Positions 1 through 12,132 of a DNA stretch of 64,000 nt are shown here, piece by piece. Each line of letters begins with the position of its first letter. Position 1 is the stretch's first letter. The DNA is from Juglans regia (Eukaryota > Streptophyta > Magnoliopsida > Fagales > Juglandaceae). Below the pieces are notes generated by a model that was given only the letters and a program-made list of their open reading frames with translations, did no database searches and was not told the origin of the DNA. The position numbers and the translations under genes are program-made. The stretch lies in assembly GCF_001411555.2 (NCBI RefSeq), contig NC_049909.1, positions 9,059,485 through 9,123,484 on the forward strand. The letters are read 5' to 3'.

Positions 1-809
1 AAACATTATAAATACATCTATATATACTATTAATTCTAGTACACCATTTACTTCAAATTATCCTGAGCAATCAAAAGAACCATCTTCTTCAACATATTCA
101 CAAGTAGTTGAAGATACTCAAATATACACTCTTAGTAAGGAAGATTTTAAGATAAATAAAGATTATCTTAAACAAGATTATATGAAAAAATGGAAGGAGA
201 TTATTATTCTTCTAAACTTTTACAAAAATGGAATGAGATTATATTCAAGAGAAATATTATGAGTACTTAGAAGAAATACAAGCTAATATACATTTCTTTA
301 CATGGTTTGAAATCTATAAATCAAACCAATTATCAACCATAAATAGGACTATTAATCAATGGATTAAGGAATAGAGTGATCAAATTGTTTATGAAGAATA
401 TCCTCATTTTGAAGCCATTAAGTACAGCCAAAGAGGTACTCAAATCTTAGCTTCACCAATAAAGAAATATAATTCCAAAACATAAACTAAAAACACAAAT
501 AATATAATCCAACAAAACAATTATATTAATTTATATTTAAAAACTATGAGTAAACAATTAGAGAGAATTGAAATCCAATTGTCTCCCATTAATCCTACTG
601 TTAAAAAAGCAAAAGAAACTCCTTTATTTGTTCCTCATGAAATACCATCCCATTTAAAAACTATTTTTTTTCTAAAAATAAAAATGATTTAATAGAACAA
701 ATCTCTAATAAGTTAGAAAAATTAAATATTACGAATACTGCCTCTTCTTCAAAAAAACCTCATATTAATGTATTAAGTAAATCAGATGCTCGCATAAAAT
801 ATCTACAAG
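1..809 (+). pseudogene. Endogenous pararetrovirus-like fragment a
   Basis: A+T-rich, coding-like sequence with many stops and frameshifts. The final part (about 690-809) reads as a lysine/serine-rich open frame. It resumes in frame at 2250 once the intervening solo LTR is removed. Together with the later fragments (zinc-knuckle coat region, protease, reverse transcriptase, in that order on the same strand) it looks like the upstream part of a Caulimoviridae-like polyprotein. The family assignment is inferred from gene order and motifs, not from a search. The left end lies outside the window. The element is dead: stops occur in every frame. Confidence 0.5.
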
Positions 810-2249
810 TGCACATAATCGTAACAAGTAGTGAGTGTTTTAAAGAAAATGGATGTCGAACTCACATGGATTAATTATGCTATAAAGTACTGAAATTTAC
901 TAAATTAATTACTATTTAGAATACCAAAATTTAAAGAATAGATTATCTAAACTAAACTGAAGAAAAGAGTATTAAAATTAAGATTTTAAAGATATTAAGA
1001 ATAGATCTAGAGCGTTTGATTTCATCTAGCAAATTCCACACAATTTATTCTTCCTTATTATAGAATCCCAATTATCCAAAGTTGATGATAAAAATCTCTT
1101 AACTATTCAATATTTTCTCTCGAACAATACTAAAAATATCCCCAATTAATAACTCCATATCTCTATATGAATTTAACTAATTGGAGACTTATTAAGTTTT
1201 TTGGATTTTTCTTTAAAATCACACTAATCGCGGTAAAGTATCTCTACTTTCGCTCAACCAATGGTGCTTAGTCTTAGAGCTTTAATCACAAATCACCTCT
1301 CAATCTCATTGCAATTCAATAGATCGAGTAATAATTAGCTAGAAAGTTGCAAGCATTAAGAATAAGGAATAAACACTCAATCATGGAAGTATTGAAAATA
1401 CGATAAAATTAGTTGATGAAGCATGCGGCTCTCGCCTATGCCCTCCAGATCTGCTTCCTTGAAAAAAACTTAAAGAATAAATTATGGAATATTTTTACTC
1501 TAAAACTCAGACTCTCCTCCTTTATTCATCCCACAATACGAGATTAAATAGATGTCAAAACTCAAATTCAGAAATAAGATAAATGCGGCTACAATCTAGC
1601 CTAAAGATCTGGAAAATAGTTTCTAAAGATAAATATCAACATAAAAGAAATTATCCCGAGAATAACGGAATTATCTAAAATGGAAGATTCAGTAAAAAGC
1701 AGCTTGATTCATGGAGTTCGTGAGGATTGCGAAACTTGGAAGGGTAGATGTCATGTGCGCTGAATATAACTGGTCTCCTCGCCTATCGAGAGAAAAGACT
1801 GTCGACCGGGATGATAGAACCCTCTCGCCATCCTACTGAGCGGAAAAACTACTCGCCTTTACTAGTTGTTGCCCAAGATGTCGTTTATGTTGGTCTTTTA
1901 AGTTGGTCTTTTAGACTAGTTGTTGCTCAAGATGTAGTTTTCGTGCCCAGAAGGTAAAATATATCGCTTATCACCTAACTCTGGTCTCAAATTATGGTCG
2001 CACCTTCTGGTCGCGAGTCTCCTCGCCTAAATCTTCTTGGCTCTCTTCAGATCTGACTGCCTCTCATCGGTCTGGATCCGTACTCTCTTCTTTTGTACCA
2101 AAATGCTTTCCTTTTGTACTAAATCTTCTCATTCCTTCAAATCCAAGAAAATAAAGAAAAATATATAAAAAAAATAAAATCAATAGAATTAAAGGAAAAC
2201 TGACATTTTAAATAAGAGTGATAAAAATCACATAAAATAACACTTATCA
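810..2249 (-). mobile_element. Solo LTR, Athila/Tat-like Ty3 element (minus)
   Basis: On the minus strand this LTR begins TGATAAGTGTTATTTTATG at 2249 and ends TTACGATTATGTGCA at 810. Its first 0.5 kb is clearly related to 36925-37427, which directly follows an Athila/Tat-type polypurine tract. The flanks are ACAAG (805-809) and ACAGA (2250-2254). If the right copy has lost one A, the duplication is ACAAG, and the viral frame then runs on across the site, which supports a clean insertion. No internal region is present, so it is a solo LTR of 1440 bp. The small open frames inside it (for example near 1748) look accidental. Confidence 0.72.
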
Positions 2250-2418
2250 ACAGACTCACCTATTATATCTGATTTTGAAATTAGCAATATCGAGAATTAG
2301 TTTAAGAATATAGATTTATAAATAAACAAGATTAGAGGAGATCATGTTAATGAGTATTCTGCTAGAGATTCTAAACGACATATTTTTATTACTCACAATT
2401 GGTATCCAAGGCCCATCC
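2250..2418 (+). pseudogene. Endogenous pararetrovirus-like fragment b
   Basis: This short stretch between two insertions continues the viral frame. It contains a recognisable run ending in the peptide HNWYPRP just before the next element starts. It has two in-frame stops. Frame continuity with 9276 onward (after element A) supports one original viral copy. Confidence 0.5.
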
Positions 2419-5400
2419 TATAACAGCCCGCTAGAAATTCATTGATGGAATTTCTATTGACTTTAGGAATCTCGTGAAAATCCCATAAGTTTTTACGAAT
2501 CGACCTATTGCATAGGTTTTAGTCTGTCAACATAGTCAGTGTTATCACTCACTATGCTGCTAGAAATATGAGTTTTATTTATTTGAGGTGGTTAGAAGTG
2601 TCAGAATGCATTATGGTCTACGCCATTACACTCAGTGGATTATTTAGGATTTTATGGCACAATATCCTATTTTCATAATTCCGGACGAAACGTCTGTTGG
2701 AAATTGTGAAATTATTTTTAGGGGCACTTCGAGGTTAAATTTCGGTAAAAGATTTTCACTAAAGGTTAATATGAATATTTAGGAATTTTTAGTACTAAGT
2801 TTATGATTCACTTTTTCGAAGTGAATAGTAACCTCGATAAGCGCACCAATTGCAGTGTTTCGAAATCACAGTGTGGAATGTCCAAATTGGATTAGAGAAG
2901 TTTTATTTGGACACTTGGCAAGATCTTAGCCACACTTAGTGAATAATTTTAGACACTTGGCACCATAAGGAACGTTTGTTGGATTTGAAGGAATCAAGGT
3001 GTGAGATCATGTCGCTTAAGCAAAACTTTGTTTCATCTGCTCAACCAAATTGTGCCAGATCAAAGAGGTTTTCAATCCTAGTGAAATTCTAAATGGTGGG
3101 AATCCAATCGAAAGCCCAAAAGCATTGTTGAAATCGAAACCCTAAACGGTTTCCCCAAAACCCTAAAGTTGGCCTCTAAACCATTTTCTAATCCGATTTC
3201 TAGCATTGTGTTTAATCACTTGATTAAATCACTTCCACATGCTATTAATCCTTCAAATTTGTGTTAGAACATCATTATCCAACCTTGTTAACCTTGAAAA
3301 ATTGATTGGGCCAAGTGATATTGGATTTGGGCTTGATAGCAACCCAAACCCTCTTTAAACCCCAAATTTTAGGCCCATTCGGTTTAGGCCCTTTAAGGCC
3401 CACGAATTTGGTCACCATAGGATTGCTTCATGGCTAAGTTTTGTACCCCCACTTGGCTGGCCAGATCTGTACAAGAAGTGCCTAGAAGGTTCTTGAAAGA
3501 CATAGCAAAAGGGCCACCTCACTCATTCACTCTTACACTCCACCTTAAGAAAAGATCTTGGACTGATTTTTATGAGAAGAAAAGGCCAACACTCAACCTT
3601 CACTTCAGTCCTATCACTCTCCATAACTTGTTTAAGAGCCTCTCCAGTCCACTTCCCAAGAAAAAGCAACTCTCCTTTACACTTTTCCTTCATAGAACAC
3701 AAAAGACACTCTCAGACAGTTTTTCGTACCTCTTTTGAATGCTTGTTTCGAAGCTTTTGTAAGTGTTTCCTCGCAACGTTTCCTTCATGAAAGTTGTTTC
3801 TTTTGGAGTCTAGTTTACGTGGATATCTTATTGGTTCCATTTGGAGATCATTTGATTGGTAAAAAGTTGTTTAGACCCCAGAAAGGTCATTCTGGGCGAT
3901 AAACTGGAGAGTGTGTTATATTTTGGAGTTTTTGACCAAGCTAATGAATAGATCTTGGTCCGAAATTTTTATGGAGTACTGTTAACATGTGTATATGATT
4001 ATTGGTTGAGGATTTGTTGCATGATTAAAAGTTTTGGTGAAATATTTTCTTAGGTCTAGAAACTTAGAAACTGGAAGAGGAAAAACAGTTTCTGTTTTGA
4101 GAAAGTTTAAATCTTTTATGGTTTAATCTTATTCCAATGGCTTTGATATTTTTATTGGAAGATCCTAAGCATCTTATATACATGTTAGAATGTTATTTTG
4201 AAGATATTTGATGTTAGTTTCGAACATATGAAATTTTATGGAAGGAGATATTCGGTTAGGCCAAAGTGATGATGTTCTTGGCTAAATTTATGTTTTGGTT
4301 GATGTTTACCCATGTGATCTTGAGTTTGAAGCTTGGATCTGTTTTAGGACACCTTTTTGAACCATGTGATGTTTTGGTTTGAAGATCACTTCTTTATAAG
4401 TCATGGATCAAGAGGTTGATCAAAACAAGTTAGAAACAAAATTCTGTTTTGAACTTAGAAGAGAAACCAAAAAGTTCAAGTATGGTTTTAGTGATTTTGA
4501 TGACTTTTGTTCATGATTCAAAACATGATTATTCTTAAGAATATGTTATGAGTGTAGTAGAAGAAAAATTTTGGTTTAATCATGAGTTTTGAGATTTGAA
4601 AGAATTACAACAAAAAGCAAAGGAAATAGCCTTTGTAAGTTTCGGCCATATAGAGTTTTGATGGTTGTGTTTAGTTTTAAATTTTTATGAATTGATATTT
4701 GAGTTTAGGACAAAATTTACATAAGGTATGTAAATTTTGGTGATTTTTGAAGTTATGATGCAAAATCCTTAAGTTAGGGGTAAAATGGTCATTTTCCCAC
4801 ATGTAGAGGGTAAAATGGTAATTTTACTCTAAGTTGATATTTTTCCATATTCCTAATTGTTAGTGATTAAGTTCTAATTTTTAGAAATCACTACTTTCAG
4901 TTTCCCGTGATCGCACTTGAGTTTTGTCTCGAAGCGCGAAGATCGAGGTAAGTTAGCTTTTAACTTACTATCAATTTAATGTGTATGTGTGATAAGTAAG
5001 GGAACTAAATTGTATGTATGCATGTTATCATATGTGCCATGCCAAGTCATTACATATTTATCTGTTACACAGAATTTATTCTGTCATGAATTATTCATCT
5101 GTTACACAAGATATTCTGTCACGTATTGCTATACATGCTATACATTGCAAGTATGTCATGTTAAGTTAAGTATGCCATCTGTTACATGTATTTCTTGTCA
5201 TGTAATATTCATTGTCACATGTTACGCCACGTTAAGAAATGTTGTCTGTTATATGGTATGCCATGTTACGAAATGTTGCATGTTACATGTATGACATGTT
5301 ATGAAATGTTCTCTGTTACATTTATGTCTCAAAGTATGTCATGTCTGTCGTCCTACGTTCATGTCACGTTATGTTACGTCAAGATTTCTGTCTTTTATGT

Positions 5401-5461
5401 CACGTTCATGTTACGTCACGTTACGAAATGTCATGTCTGCCAGTTAAGTCATTCATGTCAA

Positions 5462-5570
5462 TCACGACCCTAAGCGCTAGGATGGGGTAATATCCTAGTG
5501 GAACTCCTTTGTTCACGCTGGAGTGTCTAAATAGGTGTGAAATTCCCTGGGTTGACGAAGTACAGTCAAC
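5462..5570 (+). other. Conserved three-stem-loop block, copy in LTR A
   Basis: It starts CACGACCC and holds three hairpins. Stem 1 pairs 5477-5483 with 5492-5498 (CTAGGAT/ATCCTAG, 8-nt loop). Stem 2 pairs 5512-5516 with 5537-5541 (TTCAC/GTGAA). Stem 3 pairs 5551-5556 with 5565-5570 (GTTGAC/GTCAAC). The same order and a similar flank (CCCTGGGTTG) appear in a different LTR family at 14161-14265 with different but still complementary stem bases. Confidence 0.65.
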
Positions 5571-5638
5571 AGGTTGCGAATGGGGCCTAATTAGCTGGTC
5601 ACCGGAGCGCGCCAGGCACTAACGCCGATGGTGCCACA

Positions 5639-5790
5639 CATTATGTTACGTGTGTCCACAGCAAGTGTGGCACAAACAGATAAGTCATGTGGGCCACAAC
5701 AACTGTGGAGCATACACTACGTGAGACACAGCAATTGTGACACGTAGAATACGTGGGGCCACAACAACTGTGGAGTACGTATTAACGCAC
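5639..5790 (+). repeat. Hairpin minisatellite in LTR A
   Basis: Degenerate units of the form CCACA-5nt-TGTGG and ACACA-GCAAT-TGTGA are repeated four to five times. Each unit is a short perfect or near-perfect hairpin. Two comparable units survive in LTR H at 54037-54092. Confidence 0.6.
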
Positions 5791-6761
5791 TCACAGCTGG
5801 TATAGAAACCTGTGATGTGATGCGGTAATCGGCAGGGACACACGGCTCAAGGGGACCTGTGTAGCACCCATATGGTCATGTTAATGATTAAGTCTATTGA
5901 ATAAGATTCCAAGTTCAAGTCATGTTTCACGTTATGTTATGTTCAAGTTTACGTTCACGCAATCATGGTAATCCCATGAGACAAGAATATGTTCCAAGTT
6001 CATGTTATGTTATGTTCACGTTTACGTTATGTTCCAAGTTCACATTTATGTTATGTCATGCTCAAGTTCAAGTTCAAATTATGCATGTTCACGTTCATGT
6101 TATGTTTCAAGTCCAGGTTATGTTTCAAGTCACGTTCATGCTAAGCTTCAGTTTCAGTTTAAGTTATGCCAGTTATGTTATGTTGTATGTCAAGTTATGC
6201 TATGATTACTTACGATTTGATTATGCATTCATGCTTTTACTGCCATGCATGCATCATTAACCTGTGTGGAAGTTTCCTGTTAACTTGCTGAGATTTGTAA
6301 TCAAATCTCACTGTGGTAGTCCCAACTACCATTCCCCCCGAATGGTAGATTTTGTTACAGGATCTGAAGGAGAATCGGGAATCGACCAACTGGAAATGGT
6401 CGACTAAGCGACGATGCGATGTAGGTGTTAATACAGTAGTTACCTCAGATTACTACTTGTATTTGTAGAGTTCAATCTCCATCACTCTTTTGATCACAAC
6501 CATATGGATTAATATTGTGATCTCAGTTGTTTAGTATGTCATTATGTATGAAGTATGTTTTAAGTATTTGGGATATTTCGGTTTGGTGCATAGTATTGCT
6601 AAAAAGAAAAATTATCCGCTGCGAATATTGCATAATGCTAGATGCATGTTAGGAATATTGCATCTTATATGTCATGAACGGGGGCAGGTAACCTTGTGTT
6701 GCATGTCTCGACGCTTCAAATGTCCGTCCGATCCCAAGCGGAATTTGCGGGCGTCACAGGG

Positions 6762-6773
6762 TGGTATCAGAGC
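6762..6773 (+). promoter_or_regulatory. Primer binding site (tRNA-Met type) of element A
   Basis: TGGTATCAGAGC lies three bases after the LTR ends in CACA. This is the usual plant initiator-tRNA-Met complement used by many Ty3 and Ty1 elements, and it fixes the 3' edge of the 4.3-kb LTR. Confidence 0.85.
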
Positions 6774-6923
6774 AATACGTCTCTGGGTTTAAATCCACAT
6801 GTCCTTAGGAAATGCACCAAATATTAGGCTTGAAATTTTAGTCTTTACTAGGCTTGAATTTCTTGAAGTATAAGAGATAGTATGTGGCTGTAACACGTGT
6901 ACTCGTGTGATTTAGGAAGTGAC

Positions 6924-7954
6924 ATGACTCGAGGTAGGATACCTCAAAACCCTGAGGGAGTTACAAATTAGGATAATCAGAATCCCCCGATGGATGGAGG
7001 ATTAGCTGAAGCCGTACGTTTGCTGACTGACATGCTTAGACAACAGCAACATCAGCAAGCACATGTACCCAGACTCGAAGTCAGGGATTGTCTGTGTGAG
7101 AAGTTCTTGATCCATCGTTATCCAAACTTTTTTGGTAATGAAGAGCCACTAAAAGCCGAGAAATGGATTATGGATCTCAAAAGGACAGACGAGATCTGTG
7201 GATGTACTGAGGACCAGAAGGTTCTATATGTGGTATACCTATTCTAAGGAGAAGCTGGAATATGGTGGGATACACAAAGGCAACTTCTAGTTAGGGAACT
7301 AGGAAGTTTGGATGCATTGTCTTGGGAGAGATTTAAGGAAGAGTTGACAACGGATTCTTCCCAGATTCTATCAAACAGCTAAAGGCGCAGGAGTTCGTGA
7401 CTTTAACTCAAGGTAGTTCGACCGTAGAGCAGTACGCTGCTAAGTTTATGGTGTTAGGAAGGTTTGCACCACACTTGATTTCTACTCAAAGGATGCAGGC
7501 ACGAAAGTTTCAAGCTGGACTTCAGCCATGGATCCATAGCCAAGTAGCTTGCCTAAGAATAAAGAATTACCAAGAGTTAGTAAACGTGGCCGCGATAGTA
7601 GAGGCTGAGCAGAGAGGTCTAGCGATCCAGATCAATACCGAATGAAAGAGAACTTCATTGTCTGCTACTGAAGAAAATCTAGAAATGAAGAAGATATCTA
7701 CTGGACCAGATAAGGGAAAAGGCATCGAGACTGGAAGCTCAATACTAACCACGTACCCAATATGTGGGATGTCAGGAAAGAACCATGGAGGCAATTGCAA
7801 ACTTACCTTAGGACTCTATTTCAGATGTGGCCAACCTGACCATTTGATCAAATTGTCCCAAAAGAGGCCGGAGAAATGGAACTATTCCCATTGGAGATTC
7901 CAAACCAAAGCCACGACCTCCAGTACTAGCTTAAGTGTATGCAGGTACTTCTAG
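6924..7954 (+). pseudogene. Broken gag of Ty3-type element A
   Basis: The ATG at 6924 opens a frame starting MTRGRIPQNPEG, which soon meets a stop. It continues as a retrotransposon gag with an FLIHRYPNFFG motif and a KWIMDLKRTDEIC segment, then GEAGIWWDTQ after a stop at 7246, a frameshift near 7345, and a further block (7397-7645) typical of the gag C-half. Two degenerate zinc knuckles follow around 7750-7860: PICGMSGKNHGGNC has lost its first Cys, and FRCGQPDHLIKL has lost two. Gag would form the particle and bind element RNA; this copy cannot. No protease, reverse transcriptase or integrase follows, so the internal region is deleted or the element is non-autonomous. Confidence 0.75.
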
Positions 7955-9275
7955 AGACGCAGATGCTGACGCCCCAGGAACTAAAGGAGTTGGCGCCGTC
8001 ACTGGTATTTTTTCTAAGACCTCTATATTGTTAAGCTTATCTAAGGTTGATTAGATTACAATTGATGGTACTAGTGCATTATTGATACTTTGGGTAACTT
8101 AAATCATTGAGGTTTATAACTTGTACGCAGTTTGATTCAAGCGAGGCCCTATTTTTAGTGATTGTGGTATTGTACGTTTAGTTCGTACTCTGAATTGTTA
8201 CCAGGTGGTAAGAGTAACATTTTTCATTAAGAGTATTTCTATTTATACCAGTGTAGATATGGAATACCTTTTAGTAGTACGAGGAAGGATATTCAAGGTT
8301 GATGAATTAGTATCCCAAGTATTTGGAGTTTGTTTTGATTCGAAGGTTACAATGAAATTTATGTTCGGAAGAGTACAGTGTGTGGGAGAAGCTTTGGCCT
8401 TAGTAGGATTCACTTATGATAATAGTTTTATCCAATCGCGAATAAATGGTTTCTGGCGAAGCACCGTGTTTGTGGAAACCTAGATTGCCCTTATATTGGA
8501 GACTTTTATATGGGGAGTAAAAGCTTGTCTTAAGGATTTACGTGAGCAGTAAGAACAAATTCTTTGGATTAGAGTCAGAATAAGAGGCAACTCATGATGG
8601 ATAGAAGAGCTATGTTAATCATAAGAGAGAAACTCTTGAGTTGAGGTTAATAGCTGATCGTTTATCAAGGTACCACCTAGGAGGAGGAACGATTCGTGGT
8701 GATTATGAAGGAGTAAGCTAGTCCTAGGCAGATATAATTCCTTGAGGAAATAGAGAATGTGAATTCAGTTGTGTATGGATTAAATTCTTCCAAATTGAAC
8801 TGCATGAATACTTGAAGTTTTAGATTTAGAGAGTATGCTGGTACGATTTGACCTACCTTGTGGAAGGACTCCAGTACAAATTGATATGATTTGAGAGAGA
8901 AAGAGTTAAGAATGGTAGATATATATACACGTTGTGGATAATTCATTGAATAGTGAAGAGAATAGTGATTTCTTTTAAGCAAGGAGTCAGTAACCTAAAA
9001 AGTCTAGAAGTCATTAAGTTTAGGCAGTAATCTTTGGGATTGTTATGCCTTAATGTTATAGTGATAGTCTTTTTGTATAACCATGTGATGGTTATAGATA
9101 AGAATAGTGTTGACTACGAGAAGGAGGCGTTATTTCAAGAAGAACGAGACCTGCCCCTTGGGCGTGATGAGGCATCCAGTGATGGGCAATAAGTTGGTAA
9201 GCAACTTTTTCTTTTGAGCGTATTTTATGTTTGTACTTACGTCGATTTCGAGGACGAAATCTTTTTTTTAGGCCC
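7955..9275 (+). mobile_element. Internal 3' region of element A, no pol
   Basis: There is no convincing coding sequence. The stretch 8480-9270 matches the region before the 3' LTR of element H/I (54815-55955), including ACGTCGATTTCGAGGACGAA and a T-run at 9242-9270 that in other copies leads into the polypurine tract and LTR. Here the sequence passes straight into viral sequence (TTTTTAGGCCCACTGG), so the polypurine tract and the whole 3' LTR are missing. Confidence 0.65.
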
Positions 9276-10451
9276 ACTGGATTTGTAATTTGAGGAAGGA
9301 GAACATATTACTAGATTTGATTTTTCACCAGATGTACTATATGAATGGAACAAAGATGGAATACTGAATATTAAATACTAAATCATCTTTCATGAAATGA
9401 TTATGGTTGCTAATGTTTATAAATGAAATGTAAAAACAGATAATCGGGTAGCTCACATTATTGTTACAGGTTTTACAGGCCAATTAAAAGGCTGGTGGGA
9501 TCATTATCTTTTAAGTGAACAAAGAAGTAGAATATTAAACCAATATAAACATGATGAAAGAATATAAATAATCAAAACAGAAGATGACCAACCATTAGAA
9601 GATGTTGTTAATACTTTAATATTCATATTAACTAAGCATTTTGTTGGTGATCCTATTCAATTTAAAGAAAGAACCAGTGATTTGTCAATTAATTTAAGAT
9701 GCCCTCAATTATCTGATTTTCATTGGTATAAAGATGTATTTCTAACTAATATTATGATCAGAAATGATTGTCAACAACCATACTGAAAGAAAAAGTTCAT
9801 AGCCGGACTTCCTTATTACTTCGCCTGAAAGGCACAAGAATCATTAGTAAAATCAGATGGTACAATTGATTTTATTAATTTTACTTATGTTGATATTATA
9901 ATTACTATTAATAGAACTGGTTTAACTATGCATAATGATTTAGGATTAAAGAATCAAATGGAGAAAGAAAAAACATTTGCTAAAAAGGAACTAGGTACCT
10001 TTTGCGAATAGTTTGGTTATACTCCATTATTGCCTTCTTCTGGAAGACATAAAAAGGAAAAAAGAATTTATAAGAATTATTCTAACAATAAAAGAAAATA
10101 AAAAATACATAAAATACCCTATAAAAAGACAAAAGATAAAAAATATATAATAAACCAATAAAAAATACAAAAAAGTATAATAAAACTAAAAAACAAATTG
10201 TTTGTTATAAATATGTAAAAATTGGACACTACAAGACAAATTGTAAAGTCAAGCAACAAATTAATGAACTAGATATATCTGAAACATTAAAAGAAAAATT
10301 ATTAAATATCTTTATAGTACCATCGAGTGAACAAGAAGAAAGTTTTTCGAAAGAAATTTATCAATTAAAAGAATCTAACTCTTTAGAACAATCTTCAGAT
10401 AGTGAATCAAAAGAAGATGAGGTTCATGTTTGTAATTGTCTAGATAAAAAT
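9276..10451 (+). pseudogene. Endogenous pararetrovirus-like fragment c (coat/zinc-knuckle region)
   Basis: A longer coding-like stretch with several stops. It has a GQLKGWWDHYL block (about 9476), a KFIAGLPYYF block (about 9795) and a lysine-rich tract, then a CCHC-type zinc knuckle at 10203-10244. In the knuckle the second Cys codon has become Tyr (CYKY...GH...C). An acidic Ser/Glu-rich tail follows up to 10440. This is the arrangement of a plant pararetrovirus coat protein, though a retrotransposon gag would look similar. The next part of the polyprotein is found at 18388. An LTR insertion at 10452 interrupts it. Confidence 0.6.
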
Positions 10452-11785
10452 TGTAACAACCCGCTATAAATTCAATGGTGTAATTTCTATAGGCTTTAGG
10501 AACCTTGTGAAAACTTCGTAAGTTTTGACGAATCGACCAATCGCGAATGTTTTAGTCTCCTAGCATAGTTAGTGTTACCACTCACTGTGGTGCTAGAAGT
10601 GCGATTTTATTTATTTGAGATAGTTAGAAGTGTCAAAATGTCATATGGTCTGCGTCATTAGACTTAGTTGTTTATTTAGGATTTTATGGCGCAATAACCT
10701 CATTTTCTGTTTTCGAATAGAACGCTTGTCCGAAAATGGGTTTTGTTTATTACAAGACACTTCGAAGTTGAATTTCGATAAATGAATTGGACAGTTAGTT
10801 TAGTGTTTATGTTTAGAATTTTTCAGTACAATGTTTCTTTTCACTTTTCCCAAAATGAGTAGTAACCTCCATAGTACCACCAAATGCAGTATTTTCAAAA
10901 TCACAGTGTGGAATGTCCAAATTAGGATAGAAAAGTTTTATTTCGACACTTGTCAAGATCTTAGTCACACTTGGTGAATAGTATTGGAGACTTGGCACCA
11001 AGAGGAACCATGGATAGATTGTGAAGGAGATCAAGGTGTGAGATCATGCCACCTAAGCAAAACACAATTCCATCCAATCATCCATTTTGTACCAAACCAA
11101 AGAGGGTTTCAACCCTAGTGAAACCTTAAATACTTAAAATTGAATTGAAATTCCAAAACTTGGTTGAAACTGAAACCCTAAACGGTTTCTCCAAACCCTA
11201 AAGTTGGCCTCCAAATCCTATTTGATCCAATTTCTAGCACTATGTTTATTCATTTGATTAAATCACTTTCACATGCTATTAATTACTCAAATTCATGTTA
11301 CAACATCATTATCCTACCCTTTAAATCTTGAAAATTTGATTGAGCCAAAAAAAATTGGATTTGGGCTTGATAGCATCTCAAACCCTAACCAAACCCTCTT
11401 TAAACCCCACGAATTTTGGCCACCTTGGCAAAGGTTCTTAAGGAAGTTTTCCCCCACCCATGGCAGGCCATCAACTACTCCTAATAGCCCAAAAGCCATG
11501 CATGATGTGAAGGCCAAAGGCCAGCTCACCAGTACCCTTTTATTAGAAGTTGCCTTGGTTGAAAACCACTCATTACTTGTACCTTTTTGTGACCTAATCA
11601 CCATCCATCAAGGGGTCACTCAAGGCCATACCTCCCGTTTCAGAAGGACTTGAGCGTGTAGGTCACCACTTCGCTCACTTCACCACTTTTCATCCTATTC
11701 TTGGAAGGAAACCCTTGAGAGCTCGCTCGGGCAGATTCCAGGATCTTTATGGGTGCCATTTTTTAAACCCTTGTATGTATCTTCT
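10452..11785 (+). mobile_element. LTR B, 5' part (4.3-kb family)
   Basis: It starts TGTAACAACCCGCTATAAATTC and follows LTR A closely from A position 2419 to about 3763, where another LTR (C) is inserted. Its own continuation is not found directly after C. The LTR tail at 23311-23852 could be a remnant of it or of a separate copy. The open frame inside it at 11273-11653 is not conserved in other copies and is taken as accidental. Confidence 0.7.
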
Positions 11786-12124
11786 TGTAACACCCAGGCC
11801 CAGTACCAAGCCCGCTTTCAAGAAATAAAAAAAAATTGGGTGCGTAATAGATATTTTGATTTTTAAGGTAAAATCTTTAATGGACCAAGTGAGAATTTAT
11901 TTATTTGGGAATTGACCCGAAAAATTTACAGGATTAGGTGGGCTATTTTAGAAGTTGATTACGTGGACTGCTTTAATAGACCCACCCTTTATTTAAGACC
12001 AAGACCTGGTTGCTCTAATCAAACCCAACGTCCAAAACTTTTAGAAACTTCCCACCACACGCGACTCCACTCCCATGCAAATTCACGTTTCTCCTACCTT
12101 CGTCTCTAGGTTTTTCTTCTCACC

Positions 12125-12132
12125 TATAAATA
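12125..12132 (+). promoter_or_regulatory. TATA box in LTR C
   Basis: TATAAATA in the context CACCTATAAATACAC, followed by a C-rich leader. The equivalent box in the related LTR is at 47953-47960. It is the likely LTR promoter. Confidence 0.6.

Larger units (their letters stand above)
2419..6758 (+). mobile_element. 5' LTR of Ty3-type element A (4.3 kb)
   Basis: The LTR starts at a degraded TG (TATAACAGCCCGC; other copies read TGTAACAACCCGC) and ends GCGTCACA at 6758, three bases before a tRNA-Met-type primer binding site. At 4340 bp it is unusually long. It contains degenerate ATGTTACGAAATG-type repeats (about 5010-5450), a three-stem-loop block (5462-5570), CCACA/TGTGG hairpin repeats (5639-5790), a possible splice donor (GAG|GTAAG near 4947) and a possible last exon (6361-6407). 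Related partial copies in the window start at 10452, 40556, 41381, 46434, 51744 and 55956, and a tail lies at 23311-23852. Confidence 0.8.

Noticed and set aside
5922..6260. 112-codon frame
   Set aside because: It is produced by degenerate TTCATGTTATGTT-type LTR repeats; its peptide is Cys/Met/Val/His repeat-like and it is broken in sister LTRs.
6762..6773. Possible tRNA gene
   Set aside because: Only the 12-nt complement of tRNA-Met is present (a primer binding site); there is no cloverleaf around it.
11273..11653. 126-codon frame and its 96-codon antisense partner
   Set aside because: Both lie in LTR B. The equivalent positions in LTRs A, F, H and I contain stops or indels.
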